From assembly GCA_002455255.1 (NCBI GenBank), contig DKKL01000040.1:128955-138225 (forward strand): DNA of 9,271 nt, given 5' to 3'. Each line of letters starts with the position of its first letter. Position 1 is the stretch's first letter. Below the pieces are notes generated by a model that ran no database searches, was not told where the DNA came from, and saw nothing but the letters and a program-made list of their open reading frames with translations. Both the position numbers and the translations under genes were made by a program. This document shows, piece by piece, positions 1-7,260 of the stretch. Source of the stretch: Candidatus Tepidiaquacellales bacterium UBA6667. Its GTDB lineage: Bacteria > Bacteroidota > Ignavibacteria > Tepidaquicellales > Tepidaquicellaceae.

Positions 1-1
1 T

Positions 2-1636
2 GACCTTGAAGAAGCTAAAGGTGCACAAACTATAGGTGTAACTTTTAGTACACCTTTTGGTGATATAACCGGTGATGGTGATTTGAATGATTATTGGTAT
101 AATGGAAATCATTTTGTCCCGGCAACAATTTATAAAAATCAGTTCACTCCTGTTTCAATTCCTTCCTCAATGAGCAATTCAATGGCAAACACGAATATTT
201 ATATCACTGATTTTGACAGTATAAGAGCCGTGATGACATTTAAAATTCGAATTGGTGGAAATATTAGACCAATTTCAGGATTTCCAAAACCTGTCGGTTT
301 TGATTCGAATGCTCAATCTGTAAATTTTAATTTCACTTCTCCTAATTTAAATAATGAAGATATTTTTGTAAACAATGGAAACGGTTTATTTGGATTTAAT
401 TCATCCGGAGTTGGAATTTCAAATCCGCTGAATGGTCTCATGTCTATAACAGGAGGAAAATATATTCCATTTGGTTTTAGTAATAATAATTTAAGATATA
501 TTGGTGGAATTGATAATAATTCAATTTTATTTATAGATAATAATTTAGTTAATACTACAAATAACTGGTCAGATGGTATATCAACATCACCTCCTATGGG
601 ATTCAATAATGGTATTCTTGTGGGGAAAAACTCTGGTGTAATTTCAACTTACAATTATGATGGAACCTCTGCGAGAATTGATTCAACCGGCTTCGCAGTC
701 AGACAATTTACGAGAGAATCAACGCAGACATTCAAATTTACAGGTGGAACCGGGAAATATATTTTATCCGGAAATCTAACCGCTCCAAATTCAACTGATT
801 TATTAGTAATTGATACTTTAAATAATATTTTTGTAAACGGAAACAGGTTAAGAATAAATTACACTGTTGGTAAAATTTCAACTTCGCCTGTTCTTGCTGA
901 TATAAATCAGGATGGACTTCAGGAAATTATATTCAACGGAGACGGTAAAATTTTTGCGATGAATTATGCCGGTGTGCTTATTGATAACTATCCGGTTGAA
1001 TTAACAACAAAAATTTCTTCCGGTATATCAGTTGCTGATGTGAATTCTGATAATATTTTTGATTTGATTTTTATTACAGACGATGGAAAGTTATACGTGA
1101 GAGGAAATGATGGCGTAGTCATAAATGGATTCCCTATTCAGGTTGGTATTAATACAATTGCAACACCGTCAATTGCTAATTTTAATGATTCATTGGGAAT
1201 TTGTGTTTTATCCGGAGACGGATATCTTTATGCTTTTAAAACTTCTTATTTATATAACGGTTCAAAAATACTTTGGAAAAATTATTTAAATAACAATTTA
1301 CACTTAAATAATAATTTCATATCAACAGGAAGTGTTCCTGTAATTTCTGATAAACTGCCTAAAGATAAAGTTTATAACTGGCCAAACCCTGTATATGATA
1401 ACAAAACGTATATAAGGTATTTCTTAAATGGTACTACAAACGAAGTGATTATAAAAATTCTCGATTTGTCAGGCGAGATGGTGATAGAACTCAGAGGAAC
1501 TACAAATTCTAAAACAGAAAATGAAATTGTCTGGGATGTAACAGATGTTCAAAGCGGTGTATATTATGGTGTAATTGAAGCTGATATAGATGGTACAAAA
1601 GAAAGCAGAATAATCAAAATAGCTGTTGTAAAATAA
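2..1636 (+). CDS. Secreted FG-GAP/VCBS-repeat protein with T9SS type A sorting domain (5' partial)
   Basis: The reading frame is open from the first bases of the window, so the gene starts upstream. The TTG at 83 is an internal Leu codon, not a start. 544 residues are visible. Residues 1-30 contain DLEEAKGAQTIG and the Asp-rich DITGDGDLND. The first resembles the DLEEADGAQDIG-like segment near the end of M6-type metalloprotease domains, so the missing part may be a peptidase (inference). The middle looks like beta-propeller blades: DINQDGLQE at 300-308 and DVNSDNIFD at 346-354 match the Ca-binding loop of FG-GAP/VCBS repeats, each followed by short DGKI(F/Y) strands. The last ~90 residues (from about 453, KDKVYNWPNPVYDN, ending in KIAVVK) are a typical T9SS type A C-terminal domain. 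This domain directs passage across the outer membrane and then release or surface attachment. A strong terminator follows. Secretion route is confident; the activity is unknown. Confidence 0.88.
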   Translation, partial: DLEEAKGAQTIGVTFSTPFGDITGDGDLNDYWYNGNHFVPATIYKNQFTPVSIPSSMSNSMANTNIYITDFDSIRAVMTFKIRIGGNIRPISGFPKPVGFDSNAQSVNFNFTSPNLNNEDIFVNNGNGLFGFNSSGVGISNPLNGLMSITGGKYIPFGFSNNNLRYIGGIDNNSILFIDNNLVNTTNNWSDGISTSPPMGFNNGILVGKNSGVISTYNYDGTSARIDSTGFAVRQFTRESTQTFKFTGGTGKYILSGNLTAPNSTDLLVIDTLNNIFVNGNRLRINYTVGKISTSPVLADINQDGLQEIIFNGDGKIFAMNYAGVLIDNYPVELTTKISSGISVADVNSDNIFDLIFITDDGKLYVRGNDGVVINGFPIQVGINTIATPSIANFNDSLGICVLSGDGYLYAFKTSYLYNGSKILWKNYLNNNLHLNNNFISTGSVPVISDKLPKDKVYNWPNPVYDNKTYIRYFLNGTTNEVIIKILDLSGEMVIELRGTTNSKTENEIVWDVTDVQSGVYYGVIEADIDGTKESRIIKIAVVK

Positions 1637-1644
1637 TCTGTTAA

Positions 1645-1673
1645 TTGGTTTTTTATTAATATTATAATATTAT
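1645..1673 (+). promoter_or_regulatory. Possible promoter for the glycosyltransferase gene
   Basis: TTGGTT (1645-1650) and TATTAT (1668-1673) are separated by 17 bp, a sigma70-like arrangement. Transcription would begin near 1680, at the base of the terminator hairpin. The stretch also contains a perfect 14-bp AT-only palindrome (1658-1671). In DNA this AT-rich such matches arise easily, so support is weak. Confidence 0.25.
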
Positions 1674-1679
1674 ATTACA

Positions 1680-1709
1680 GGTGATGGATTCACTTCCATC
1701 ACCTTTTTT
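1680..1709 (+). terminator. Intrinsic terminator of the T9SS-domain gene
   Basis: A perfect 9-bp stem (GGTGATGGA at 1680-1688, TCCATCACC at 1695-1703) with the 6-nt loop TTCACT is followed directly by six T residues at 1704-1709. It lies 43 bp past the stop of the secreted-protein gene. The T-tract ends only two bases before the ATG of the glycosyltransferase at 1712. Confidence 0.85.
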
Positions 1710-1711
1710 AT

Positions 1712-2812
1712 ATGGAAATATTTTTACTTGTTATATCACTTTTATATCTTATTCTTCACGGATATTTATTGTTTGGTTTGTCTAATTCAATAAATCTTAA
1801 ATCTGATGATAAACAATTGCCATTTGTATCTGTAATAATTGCTGCCAGAAATGAGAAAGATAATATTACAAGATGTATAAATTCATTGAAAAAAATTAAA
1901 TATGACAAATCTTTATATGAAATAATTTTAGTTAATGATAAATCTACAGATAATACAAAAGAATTAATGTATCTCGCTTCCGGTAATGATAAAAATATTA
2001 TTATAATTGATTCAAGAAATTCTGAATCTTCAAATTTAAAAGGTAAAGCTAATGCTATTGATACAGCAATTGAAATTGCGAAAGGTGATATTATTTTAAC
2101 TTCAGATGCTGATTGTGAAATCTCACCTGATTGGATAATTGAAACAGCAAAATATTATGATTCAAAGACTGCTATGGTTTGTGGATTCACTAATATAAAA
2201 TATACTGAATCCCTGTTCTTTAAAATGCAGGCACTCGATTGGGTATATTTATTATCACTTGCATCAGGAAGCACAGGCATTAACAACACATTAAGTTGTA
2301 TAGGAAATAATTTATCATTCAGAAAATCAGTGTATCTTGAGGTTGGCGGATATGAAGGAATAGAATTTTCTGTTACAGAAGATTTTGCATTAATGAGAGC
2401 AATTTTCAAATTAAAAAAATACAAAATAAAATATCCTGTAAACGAGAAAAGCGTAGTCTGGACAGAAGGGTGTAAAGATTTAAAAACTTTATATAAACAA
2501 AAGAAAAGATGGTTAAAAGGAGGATTGAAAATAAATTTACTCGGTTACATTATCGGATTTGAATTATATATTATGAATCTTACTTTAATATTCGGATTAT
2601 TCTTTTTAGATCCATTGATTTATATAGCATTAATTGCGATAAAATTTTTCTCGGAATTGTTAATTATGATACCTGTTATTTTCAGATTAAAATTAAAAAA
2701 TCTGTTTCAGTATTTTCTGTTTTTTGAAATTTATTTTGCAGTTTATGGATTGTTATTACCATTTTCCTTTTTATTCGGAAATAAAATAGATTGGAAAGGC
2801 AGAAAATTTTAA
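1712..2812 (+). CDS. Membrane-anchored family 2 glycosyltransferase
   Basis: Predicted inverting glycosyltransferase (GT2, GT-A fold) acting at the cytoplasmic face of the inner membrane and transferring a sugar from a nucleotide-sugar donor to an unknown acceptor. The 366 residues show an N-terminal membrane helix (~1-22) and then the catalytic domain: SVIIAARNE (~40-48), VNDKSTD (74-80), KGKANAID (110-117), the metal-binding DAD (132-134), TEDFAL carrying the probable catalytic base D224 (222-227), and QKKRW (263-267), the Q-x-x-RW signature of processive-type GT2 enzymes. About three hydrophobic helices fill residues 280-355. ATG 1712 is the only start that keeps the N-terminal helix. It follows a terminator T-tract with no Shine-Dalgarno sequence. 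The 3' end overlaps the convergent gene by 4 bp. The acceptor could be a lipid, an exopolysaccharide or a carotenoid (CrtQ has a similar topology); the sequence does not decide. Confidence 0.88.
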   Translation: MEIFLLVISLLYLILHGYLLFGLSNSINLKSDDKQLPFVSVIIAARNEKDNITRCINSLKKIKYDKSLYEIILVNDKSTDNTKELMYLASGNDKNIIIIDSRNSESSNLKGKANAIDTAIEIAKGDIILTSDADCEISPDWIIETAKYYDSKTAMVCGFTNIKYTESLFFKMQALDWVYLLSLASGSTGINNTLSCIGNNLSFRKSVYLEVGGYEGIEFSVTEDFALMRAIFKLKKYKIKYPVNEKSVVWTEGCKDLKTLYKQKKRWLKGGLKINLLGYIIGFELYIMNLTLIFGLFFLDPLIYIALIAIKFFSELLIMIPVIFRLKLKNLFQYFLFFEIYFAVYGLLLPFSFLFGNKIDWKGRKF

Positions 2813-2818
2813 AATTTT
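2803..2818. repeat. AT-only palindrome spanning two convergent stop codons
   Basis: AAAATTTTAAAATTTT is a perfect 16-bp palindrome that contains the TAA of the glycosyltransferase (2810-2812) and the TAA of the opposing gene (2809-2811, read on minus). Partly matched GG/CC and AG/CT flanks (2798-2824) could lengthen the stem. It may act as a weak bidirectional terminator, but there is no GC-rich stem with a clean T-tract. Confidence 0.4.
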
Positions 2819-3441
2819 ACTACCGGAAAATGAAATCTAAATTTAACATTTATACTTGAATAATCCTTCGCATAAGTATATCCCGTTACAATATCAAATA
2901 CAAAAATAGTAAAACCAAGACTTCCCCCATATGCAAGAATACTCTCATTTAATGGTAATCCGGGATTGTTCGCTTCAGGATCAATTTTTCTTTGAATGTT
3001 TAACATTTTTGCCTCAAGCCCAAGAATAGGAATTGTGAAATCAGTTTTAATAAACTTTGTAAGTATAATGTCAACTCCACCACCAATTGAAGTTACAGTT
3101 GTGCTTGCTGAATTTAGAAAATTTCTTGATTTAAATTCTTCACTTCCGGGATAAGTTGTATGTTCAAAAGTACCTGCAATTACAAACGGATAAATTTTAG
3201 TAGATGCAAATTCAAGTCTTGCTCCAAGACTAAATCCGGATTTAGAGTTTTCACCGAATGCTTTTAATGGAAATGAAAATCCTAAATTTGGAGAAATGAA
3301 TATTCCCCCTACATTTGGAGTCTGAAGTGTTTTATTAATCGTTACATTAGGTGTATTAGAAGATAAAGTGTCTTCAGAATTTTGAGAATATGCCTGATGT
3401 GTTAAGAATAAAAAAATAAATATAAATTTTATAATTTTCAA
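2809..3441 (-). CDS. Exported outer-membrane beta-barrel-like protein (hypothetical)
   Basis: A 210-residue protein of no family I recognise. It begins with a clear Sec signal peptide: a basic n-region (KIIK), a hydrophobic core rich in Phe/Ile/Leu, and a likely signal peptidase I site after AYS (residues 17-19), leaving Gln20 at the mature N-terminus. After a Ser/Thr/Asn-rich linker, the rest has alternating polar/hydrophobic segments with Gly turns (for example GGIFISPNLGFSF, GFSLGARLEF, AYGGSLGFTIF) and ends in an aromatic-rich strand finishing in Phe. That pattern suggests a small outer-membrane beta-barrel. The start is TTG at 3441: the frame upstream runs into a stop with no ATG, and TTG preserves the signal peptide, with a weak AAGAAA in front. 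It is the last gene of the minus operon, 7 bp after the DUF2520 gene. The barrel call is inference. Confidence 0.72.
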   Translation of the reverse strand: MKIIKFIFIFLFLTHQAYSQNSEDTLSSNTPNVTINKTLQTPNVGGIFISPNLGFSFPLKAFGENSKSGFSLGARLEFASTKIYPFVIAGTFEHTTYPGSEEFKSRNFLNSASTTVTSIGGGVDIILTKFIKTDFTIPILGLEAKMLNIQRKIDPEANNPGLPLNESILAYGGSLGFTIFVFDIVTGYTYAKDYSSINVKFRFHFPVVKF

Positions 3442-3448
3442 TTTCTTA

Positions 3449-4276
3449 TTATTTTAACTCGTTAGTAAAATCTGTAAGTATTTTATAATAATTTGCTATT
3501 TCTGGTATTCGTTTTTTAATTTCTTCTTTATGCAACTTAATTGTACGGATGTCCCCTCTTTTCACCGGTCCTGTAAGAGAATTTTTTATCCCTTTAGTCT
3601 TTATATTGTTTATCGTTGTATTTATTATTTCTTCAAATATATCAAAAGATTTTGAATCTTTTAAACCAATTTTATTTAATATTTTTTGTATTAAATGAAA
3701 TTGTGTAACCAAAAAATTAGATGCTATCACTGATGCTAAATGATAAAGTATTTTATCTTTAGAATTAATTTTAACATAATTAATATTATAATCTGAAAAA
3801 ATATAATATATTAATTTTGTTGCATTTGCTCCTCCATCAATCCCAATCGTTATATTCTTAAATAATTTATCACCGTTCTTTTGTATTCCTGCAAAGCTTT
3901 GAATAGGATGTGCAGAAATTATATTGGTTTTGTTTATTTTATCAGAGTGAAAAATATCAGAACTTAATGAACCGCTCAAATGAATAAAATATTTATTCTT
4001 AAAATTTTTCTCTGCTCCTGATATTTTTTTAAATACAGATTTTATAAATTTATCCTGAACACACAGTATATAGCAATCATAATTTCTGATTAATACATCA
4101 TTTAAATTTTCAAATACCTCTGCACTATATAGTCTATTTAATTCTCTATTTGTTTTTTTGTTCCTGTTTACTATTGTTATTTTTTTGAATTTCTTTTTTA
4201 AAATCGGCAAAAGATTTCCACCTGTATTCCCTGCTCCAATCAATAATATATTCAATTTCCTAAATTCTTGACTCAT
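3449..4276 (-). CDS. Rossmann-fold and DUF2520 domain protein
   Basis: 275 residues matching the Rossmann-like plus DUF2520 architecture, which is structurally related to ketopantoate reductase and pyrroline-5-carboxylate reductase. The N-terminal half binds a dinucleotide: GAGNTGG at 14-20 after a hydrophobic beta strand, and a second-strand end at IVNR (35-38) that suggests NADP preference. HLSG (99-102) and HPIQSF (123-128) are family signatures around the presumed active cleft. The helical DUF2520 half holds YHLASVIASNFLV (178-190) and LTGPVKRGD (234-242), both strongly typical of this family. The physiological substrate is not established, so no reaction is assigned. The ATG overlaps the dtd stop as ATGA (4273-4276), suggesting translational coupling. 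Family assignment is confident; function is unknown. Confidence 0.88.
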   Translation of the reverse strand: MSQEFRKLNILLIGAGNTGGNLLPILKKKFKKITIVNRNKKTNRELNRLYSAEVFENLNDVLIRNYDCYILCVQDKFIKSVFKKISGAEKNFKNKYFIHLSGSLSSDIFHSDKINKTNIISAHPIQSFAGIQKNGDKLFKNITIGIDGGANATKLIYYIFSDYNINYVKINSKDKILYHLASVIASNFLVTQFHLIQKILNKIGLKDSKSFDIFEEIINTTINNIKTKGIKNSLTGPVKRGDIRTIKLHKEEIKKRIPEIANYYKILTDFTNELK

Positions 4277-4719
4277 CTTTCAATTATAATTGTTACAGGT
4301 CCGTCATTGATTAAGCTAACTTTCATATTTGCAGCAAATTTACCTGATTTTATTTTTAATTTTTCATACTTCTCTGAGACATAATCAATAAAATCTTCAT
4401 ATAACTTTTCTGCCACTTCGGGATTTTCAGCATTTGTAAAACTTGGTCTGTTACCACTTTTGTTATTATCTGTACACAATGTAAACTGTGAGATAATCAT
4501 AATCTCACCTTGAATTTCCTTTATATTCAAATTCATTTTTCCATTCTCATCTTCGAAAATCCTTAAATTAATAATTTTATCGGTAAGTTCACGTAAATTT
4601 TTATCTGTATCACCTTTGACGATTCCTAAAAATACTAAAAGTCCGCTTCCAATTTCACTGTAAATTTTTCCTTGAATCTCTACACTACTTTTTAAAACTC
4701 TTTGAATAACTGCTTTCAT
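4273..4719 (-). CDS. dtd: D-aminoacyl-tRNA deacylase
   Basis: Dtd hydrolyses the ester bond of D-aminoacyl-tRNAs, and of Gly-tRNA(Ala), in the cytoplasm, recycling tRNA and preventing misincorporation. The 148-residue length is exactly that of the bacterial family. It begins with the characteristic MKAVIQRV and carries both active-site motifs: SQFTLC at 77-82 (family SQFTL) and NDGPVT at 138-143, whose Gly-cis-Pro dipeptide gives chiral selectivity. The segment GKFAANM precedes the second motif where many homologues read GxFGAxM, an apparently tolerated variation. The gene overlaps prmC upstream and the DUF2520 gene downstream by 4 bp each (ATGA), so it is probably translated by reinitiation within one transcript. 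Confidence 0.96.
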   Translation of the reverse strand: MKAVIQRVLKSSVEIQGKIYSEIGSGLLVFLGIVKGDTDKNLRELTDKIINLRIFEDENGKMNLNIKEIQGEIMIISQFTLCTDNNKSGNRPSFTNAENPEVAEKLYEDFIDYVSEKYEKLKIKSGKFAANMKVSLINDGPVTIIIER

Positions 4720-5600
4720 AATTTTACTTTTAGTACTCTCTCAATTCCTGATAAGTCTTTTATAAACTGATAATCTGAAAATCCATTTAACGATAATATT
4801 TTTTCTATTTCGGTTCTGCCATTGTATGATATTTCACAAAATATGTATGAATCTTTTTTAAGATTTTTCCCCATATTAAATATAGAACGGTAAAACTTAA
4901 AACCATCTTCATTATCTGTAAGTGCAATTTTAGGCTCAAAGTTTTTAACTTCTTTTTCAAGATGATTAAATTCATTTTCAGAAATATAAGGCGGATTGGA
5001 AATTAAAAAATCAATTCCATCAATTTCGGATTTTAAATCAAAAATTGATTCTTGGCTAAATTTCACATTTACATCTTTTAATCCGTTTAAATCTAAATTC
5101 TCTTTAGCTAAAGTTATGGCACCTTCTGAAATATCAATGGATAATATTTTGAAATTTTTGTTTAATTTTTTTAATTCTCCTGCGAGCGCTATAGTTATGC
5201 ATCCGCTTCCACAGCCGATTTCTAAAATATTGATTTGATGAATTTGTTTTTTTGAAAATTCTTTTAAAATTTCTTCAACTAAAATCTCAGTTTCCTGTCT
5301 TGGTATAAGTACTCTCTTATCAACTTTAATTTTATATCCATAAAAATTTGTTTCTCCTAATATATATTGCAATGGTTCGTTTGCTATTCTTCTAACAAGT
5401 AATTTTTTAAACGCTTCTCTTTCTGATAAATTGAGCGGTTTATCAAAATTAAGATAAAGTTCTAATCTTTTGCAATTTAAAACATGACACATTAACAATT
5501 CTACATTCAATCGGGCATCTTTAATCCCTCTTTGATTCAATAAATCTGATGAAAAATTTATTACATCTAATATTTTATCAATCTTTTCTTTTGTCTGCAT
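4716..5600 (-). CDS. prmC: Peptide chain release factor N5-glutamine methyltransferase
   Basis: PrmC (HemK) methylates the Gln of the GGQ motif in release factors RF1 and RF2 using S-adenosylmethionine, which speeds peptide release at stop codons. At 294 residues the protein is full length. The N-terminal helical substrate-recognition domain (~1-85) contains EPLQYILG (75-82). RVLIPRQETE (96-105) corresponds to the family's IPRPETE segment, with Gln in place of the usual Pro. The methyltransferase domain has the SAM-binding motif EIGCGSGCI (127-135), the acidic motif II IDIS (155-158) and the catalytic NPPY (202-205), which positions the glutamine amide. ATG 5600 lies 13 bp after the upstream stop, and its own stop overlaps dtd. 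The pairing with dtd places two translation-fidelity enzymes side by side. Confidence 0.96.
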   Translation of the reverse strand: MQTKEKIDKILDVINFSSDLLNQRGIKDARLNVELLMCHVLNCKRLELYLNFDKPLNLSEREAFKKLLVRRIANEPLQYILGETNFYGYKIKVDKRVLIPRQETEILVEEILKEFSKKQIHQINILEIGCGSGCITIALAGELKKLNKNFKILSIDISEGAITLAKENLDLNGLKDVNVKFSQESIFDLKSEIDGIDFLISNPPYISENEFNHLEKEVKNFEPKIALTDNEDGFKFYRSIFNMGKNLKKDSYIFCEISYNGRTEIEKILSLNGFSDYQFIKDLSGIERVLKVKL

Positions 5601-5613
5601 CAGTATCTTTTAT

Positions 5614-7260
5614 TCACTTTGCCGTGTAAACAATCTTTCCGTTTATAATAGTATATTTTACTTTTGCAGTTAATAATTTTTTATTATCAGCAAATATATC
5701 TTCATTTAAAACAACCATATCAGCAAATTTATTTTTTTCTAAACTGCCTTTATATTCTTCCTGAAAAGCTGCAAATGCTGCCCATATAGTATATGAACGG
5801 ATAGCATCTTCAATTGATAGTTTTTCATTGCTTCCGGCTGCGGAAATATTTGTATCAATCAATTGGCGGTTTGTTAAATAATAAATTTGTATTAATGGAT
5901 TTATCTGTTGAAATGGAAAATCAGATCCTGTTATAATTTTACCGGAATTTGAAAGTAACGTATTCCATAAAGCCCATTTAGACTGATATTTATTATTTAT
6001 TAGAGTTTCTATATTCATATAATCAAACATTGCTGTTTCCGGTCGCACAGATGGAATTATACCAAATTCTTTTATTTTTGCAATTTCATTTTTATCCGCA
6101 AATTCAAGATGTTCAAAGACTATGCGGTTTTGATTTAAGTTTACTTCATCTTTAGTTCTTTCAAGTGCTGTTAATGCTGATTGTAATGCCTTATCCCCTA
6201 CCGTTTTTATTCTAACCTGAAAATTTTTAGAAACCGCAGCTTTAACTATATCAATAATTTCGTTTTCGTTGGTATAAGGGATACTGAGTTTTGGTTCCTG
6301 ATTATATTCATCAATCAAAAAAGCATCTTGATTTGAAAATGTACCGTCATAATCAAGTGAAACCGCTCTCACGGTTAATTTGTCTTTATAATTTACCTCA
6401 ATTCCTTTTTGTAAATATTCGTTAAATGTATTTTCTCCTGCGGTTAATACTGCATACATCCTTACAGGAAATTTATCTTCATTTATTAATTCTCTGATAA
6501 TATCAATTGAATTTGTATTTATGTATCTGTCCTGAACTTCAGTAATACCAAATCTCAATAATTCTTGTGAACCCTTCGCAACTAAATCTTTCATCTCTGA
6601 TTTATCAAGATTTTCAAGTATTCCGTTTTCAAGTAATCTGACAGCTTCACCTGTTAACACACCTGCAAGATCACCATCTTCAAACTTTAATATTTCTCCC
6701 TCATTTGGATTTGGAGTTTCTTTAGTTATCTGAAGTTTTGTATAAGTATTTGTGTTTAACCATGCAATATTTTGAAATATATCGACTATATAAAGATTGT
6801 GATTTGTAGATAATTCATTTAATACATCCACATCAAGCGAATCTAATGGCAATTCCAGTGAATTAAAATTTAATCCTCCTACCCATGTTCCTTTCGGTAC
6901 CAATTTTATTCTGTCACTCATTAATTTTTTAACTTCAGAAATAGAATTTGCAGAGATTAAATCTACTAAACTTAAATTGATTGAATACTGAATCAAATTT
7001 CCATCTGAGTCTATAAATCCAGGAAGTACAACATTACCTTCTAAATCAATTATATTTTCTGTTGAATATTTTGAAAGAATCTCATCATTTTTTCCGGTTG
7101 CAATAATTTTTCCTTCTTTAATTGCGACTGCTTCAACTATGGAATTATCCGAATCAAATGTGTGTATTTTTCCGTTTTTATAAATAACATCCGGTTTTTC
7201 ACTGCAAGATTGAAATAAAAATCCTGCAAATAAAATAAATATAATATTTTTGAGAGTCAT
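5614..7260 (-). CDS. Amidohydrolase-like lipoprotein (YtcJ/Amidohydro_3 fold) with degenerate metal site
   Basis: 548 residues, first gene of the minus operon. The N-terminus is a lipoprotein signal: a hydrophobic core and then LFQSC with the lipid-accepting Cys19, so it is probably anchored on the periplasmic side. The rest follows YtcJ-like amidohydrolases from end to end: a beta-sandwich start (NGKIHTFD), VVLPGFIDS (78-85), TPNPNEGEI (182-190), the DG-centred segment at 303-306, VGDKA (354-358), FEHLEF (382-387), GSDFP (445-449) and a closing KGSLEKNKFADMVVLN (504-519). The metal ligands are mostly lost. The HxH that normally follows GFIDS is D86-G-N88; the GHxAW His is N164; the carboxylated-Lys position is S301; the His before GDxA is K352. 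H384 and D447 remain. Ordinary hydrolase activity is therefore unlikely, although a remodelled activity is possible. Fold assignment is confident; function is unknown. Confidence 0.85.
   Translation of the reverse strand: MTLKNIIFILFAGFLFQSCSEKPDVIYKNGKIHTFDSDNSIVEAVAIKEGKIIATGKNDEILSKYSTENIIDLEGNVVLPGFIDSDGNLIQYSINLSLVDLISANSISEVKKLMSDRIKLVPKGTWVGGLNFNSLELPLDSLDVDVLNELSTNHNLYIVDIFQNIAWLNTNTYTKLQITKETPNPNEGEILKFEDGDLAGVLTGEAVRLLENGILENLDKSEMKDLVAKGSQELLRFGITEVQDRYINTNSIDIIRELINEDKFPVRMYAVLTAGENTFNEYLQKGIEVNYKDKLTVRAVSLDYDGTFSNQDAFLIDEYNQEPKLSIPYTNENEIIDIVKAAVSKNFQVRIKTVGDKALQSALTALERTKDEVNLNQNRIVFEHLEFADKNEIAKIKEFGIIPSVRPETAMFDYMNIETLINNKYQSKWALWNTLLSNSGKIITGSDFPFQQINPLIQIYYLTNRQLIDTNISAAGSNEKLSIEDAIRSYTIWAAFAAFQEEYKGSLEKNKFADMVVLNEDIFADNKKLLTAKVKYTIINGKIVYTAK

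Noticed and set aside
83..85. TTG as the start of the first gene
   Set aside because: The same frame is open to position 2 and encodes conserved-looking residues (DLEEAKGAQTIG, DITGDGD), so the TTG is an internal codon of a longer gene.
313..606. Minus-strand open frame of 97 codons
   Set aside because: It lies wholly inside the secreted-protein gene on the other strand and shows no recognisable domain; a shadow frame.
1658..1671. AATATTATAATATT palindrome as a regulatory site
   Set aside because: Perfect but AT-only and unpaired with any other copy in the window; mentioned only within the tentative promoter.
2155..2424. Minus-strand open frame of 89 codons
   Set aside because: Antisense to the conserved catalytic part of the glycosyltransferase; no family features of its own.
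4996..5238. Plus-strand open frame of 80 codons
   Set aside because: Antisense to the SAM-binding and NPPY core of prmC; the composition mirrors that gene.
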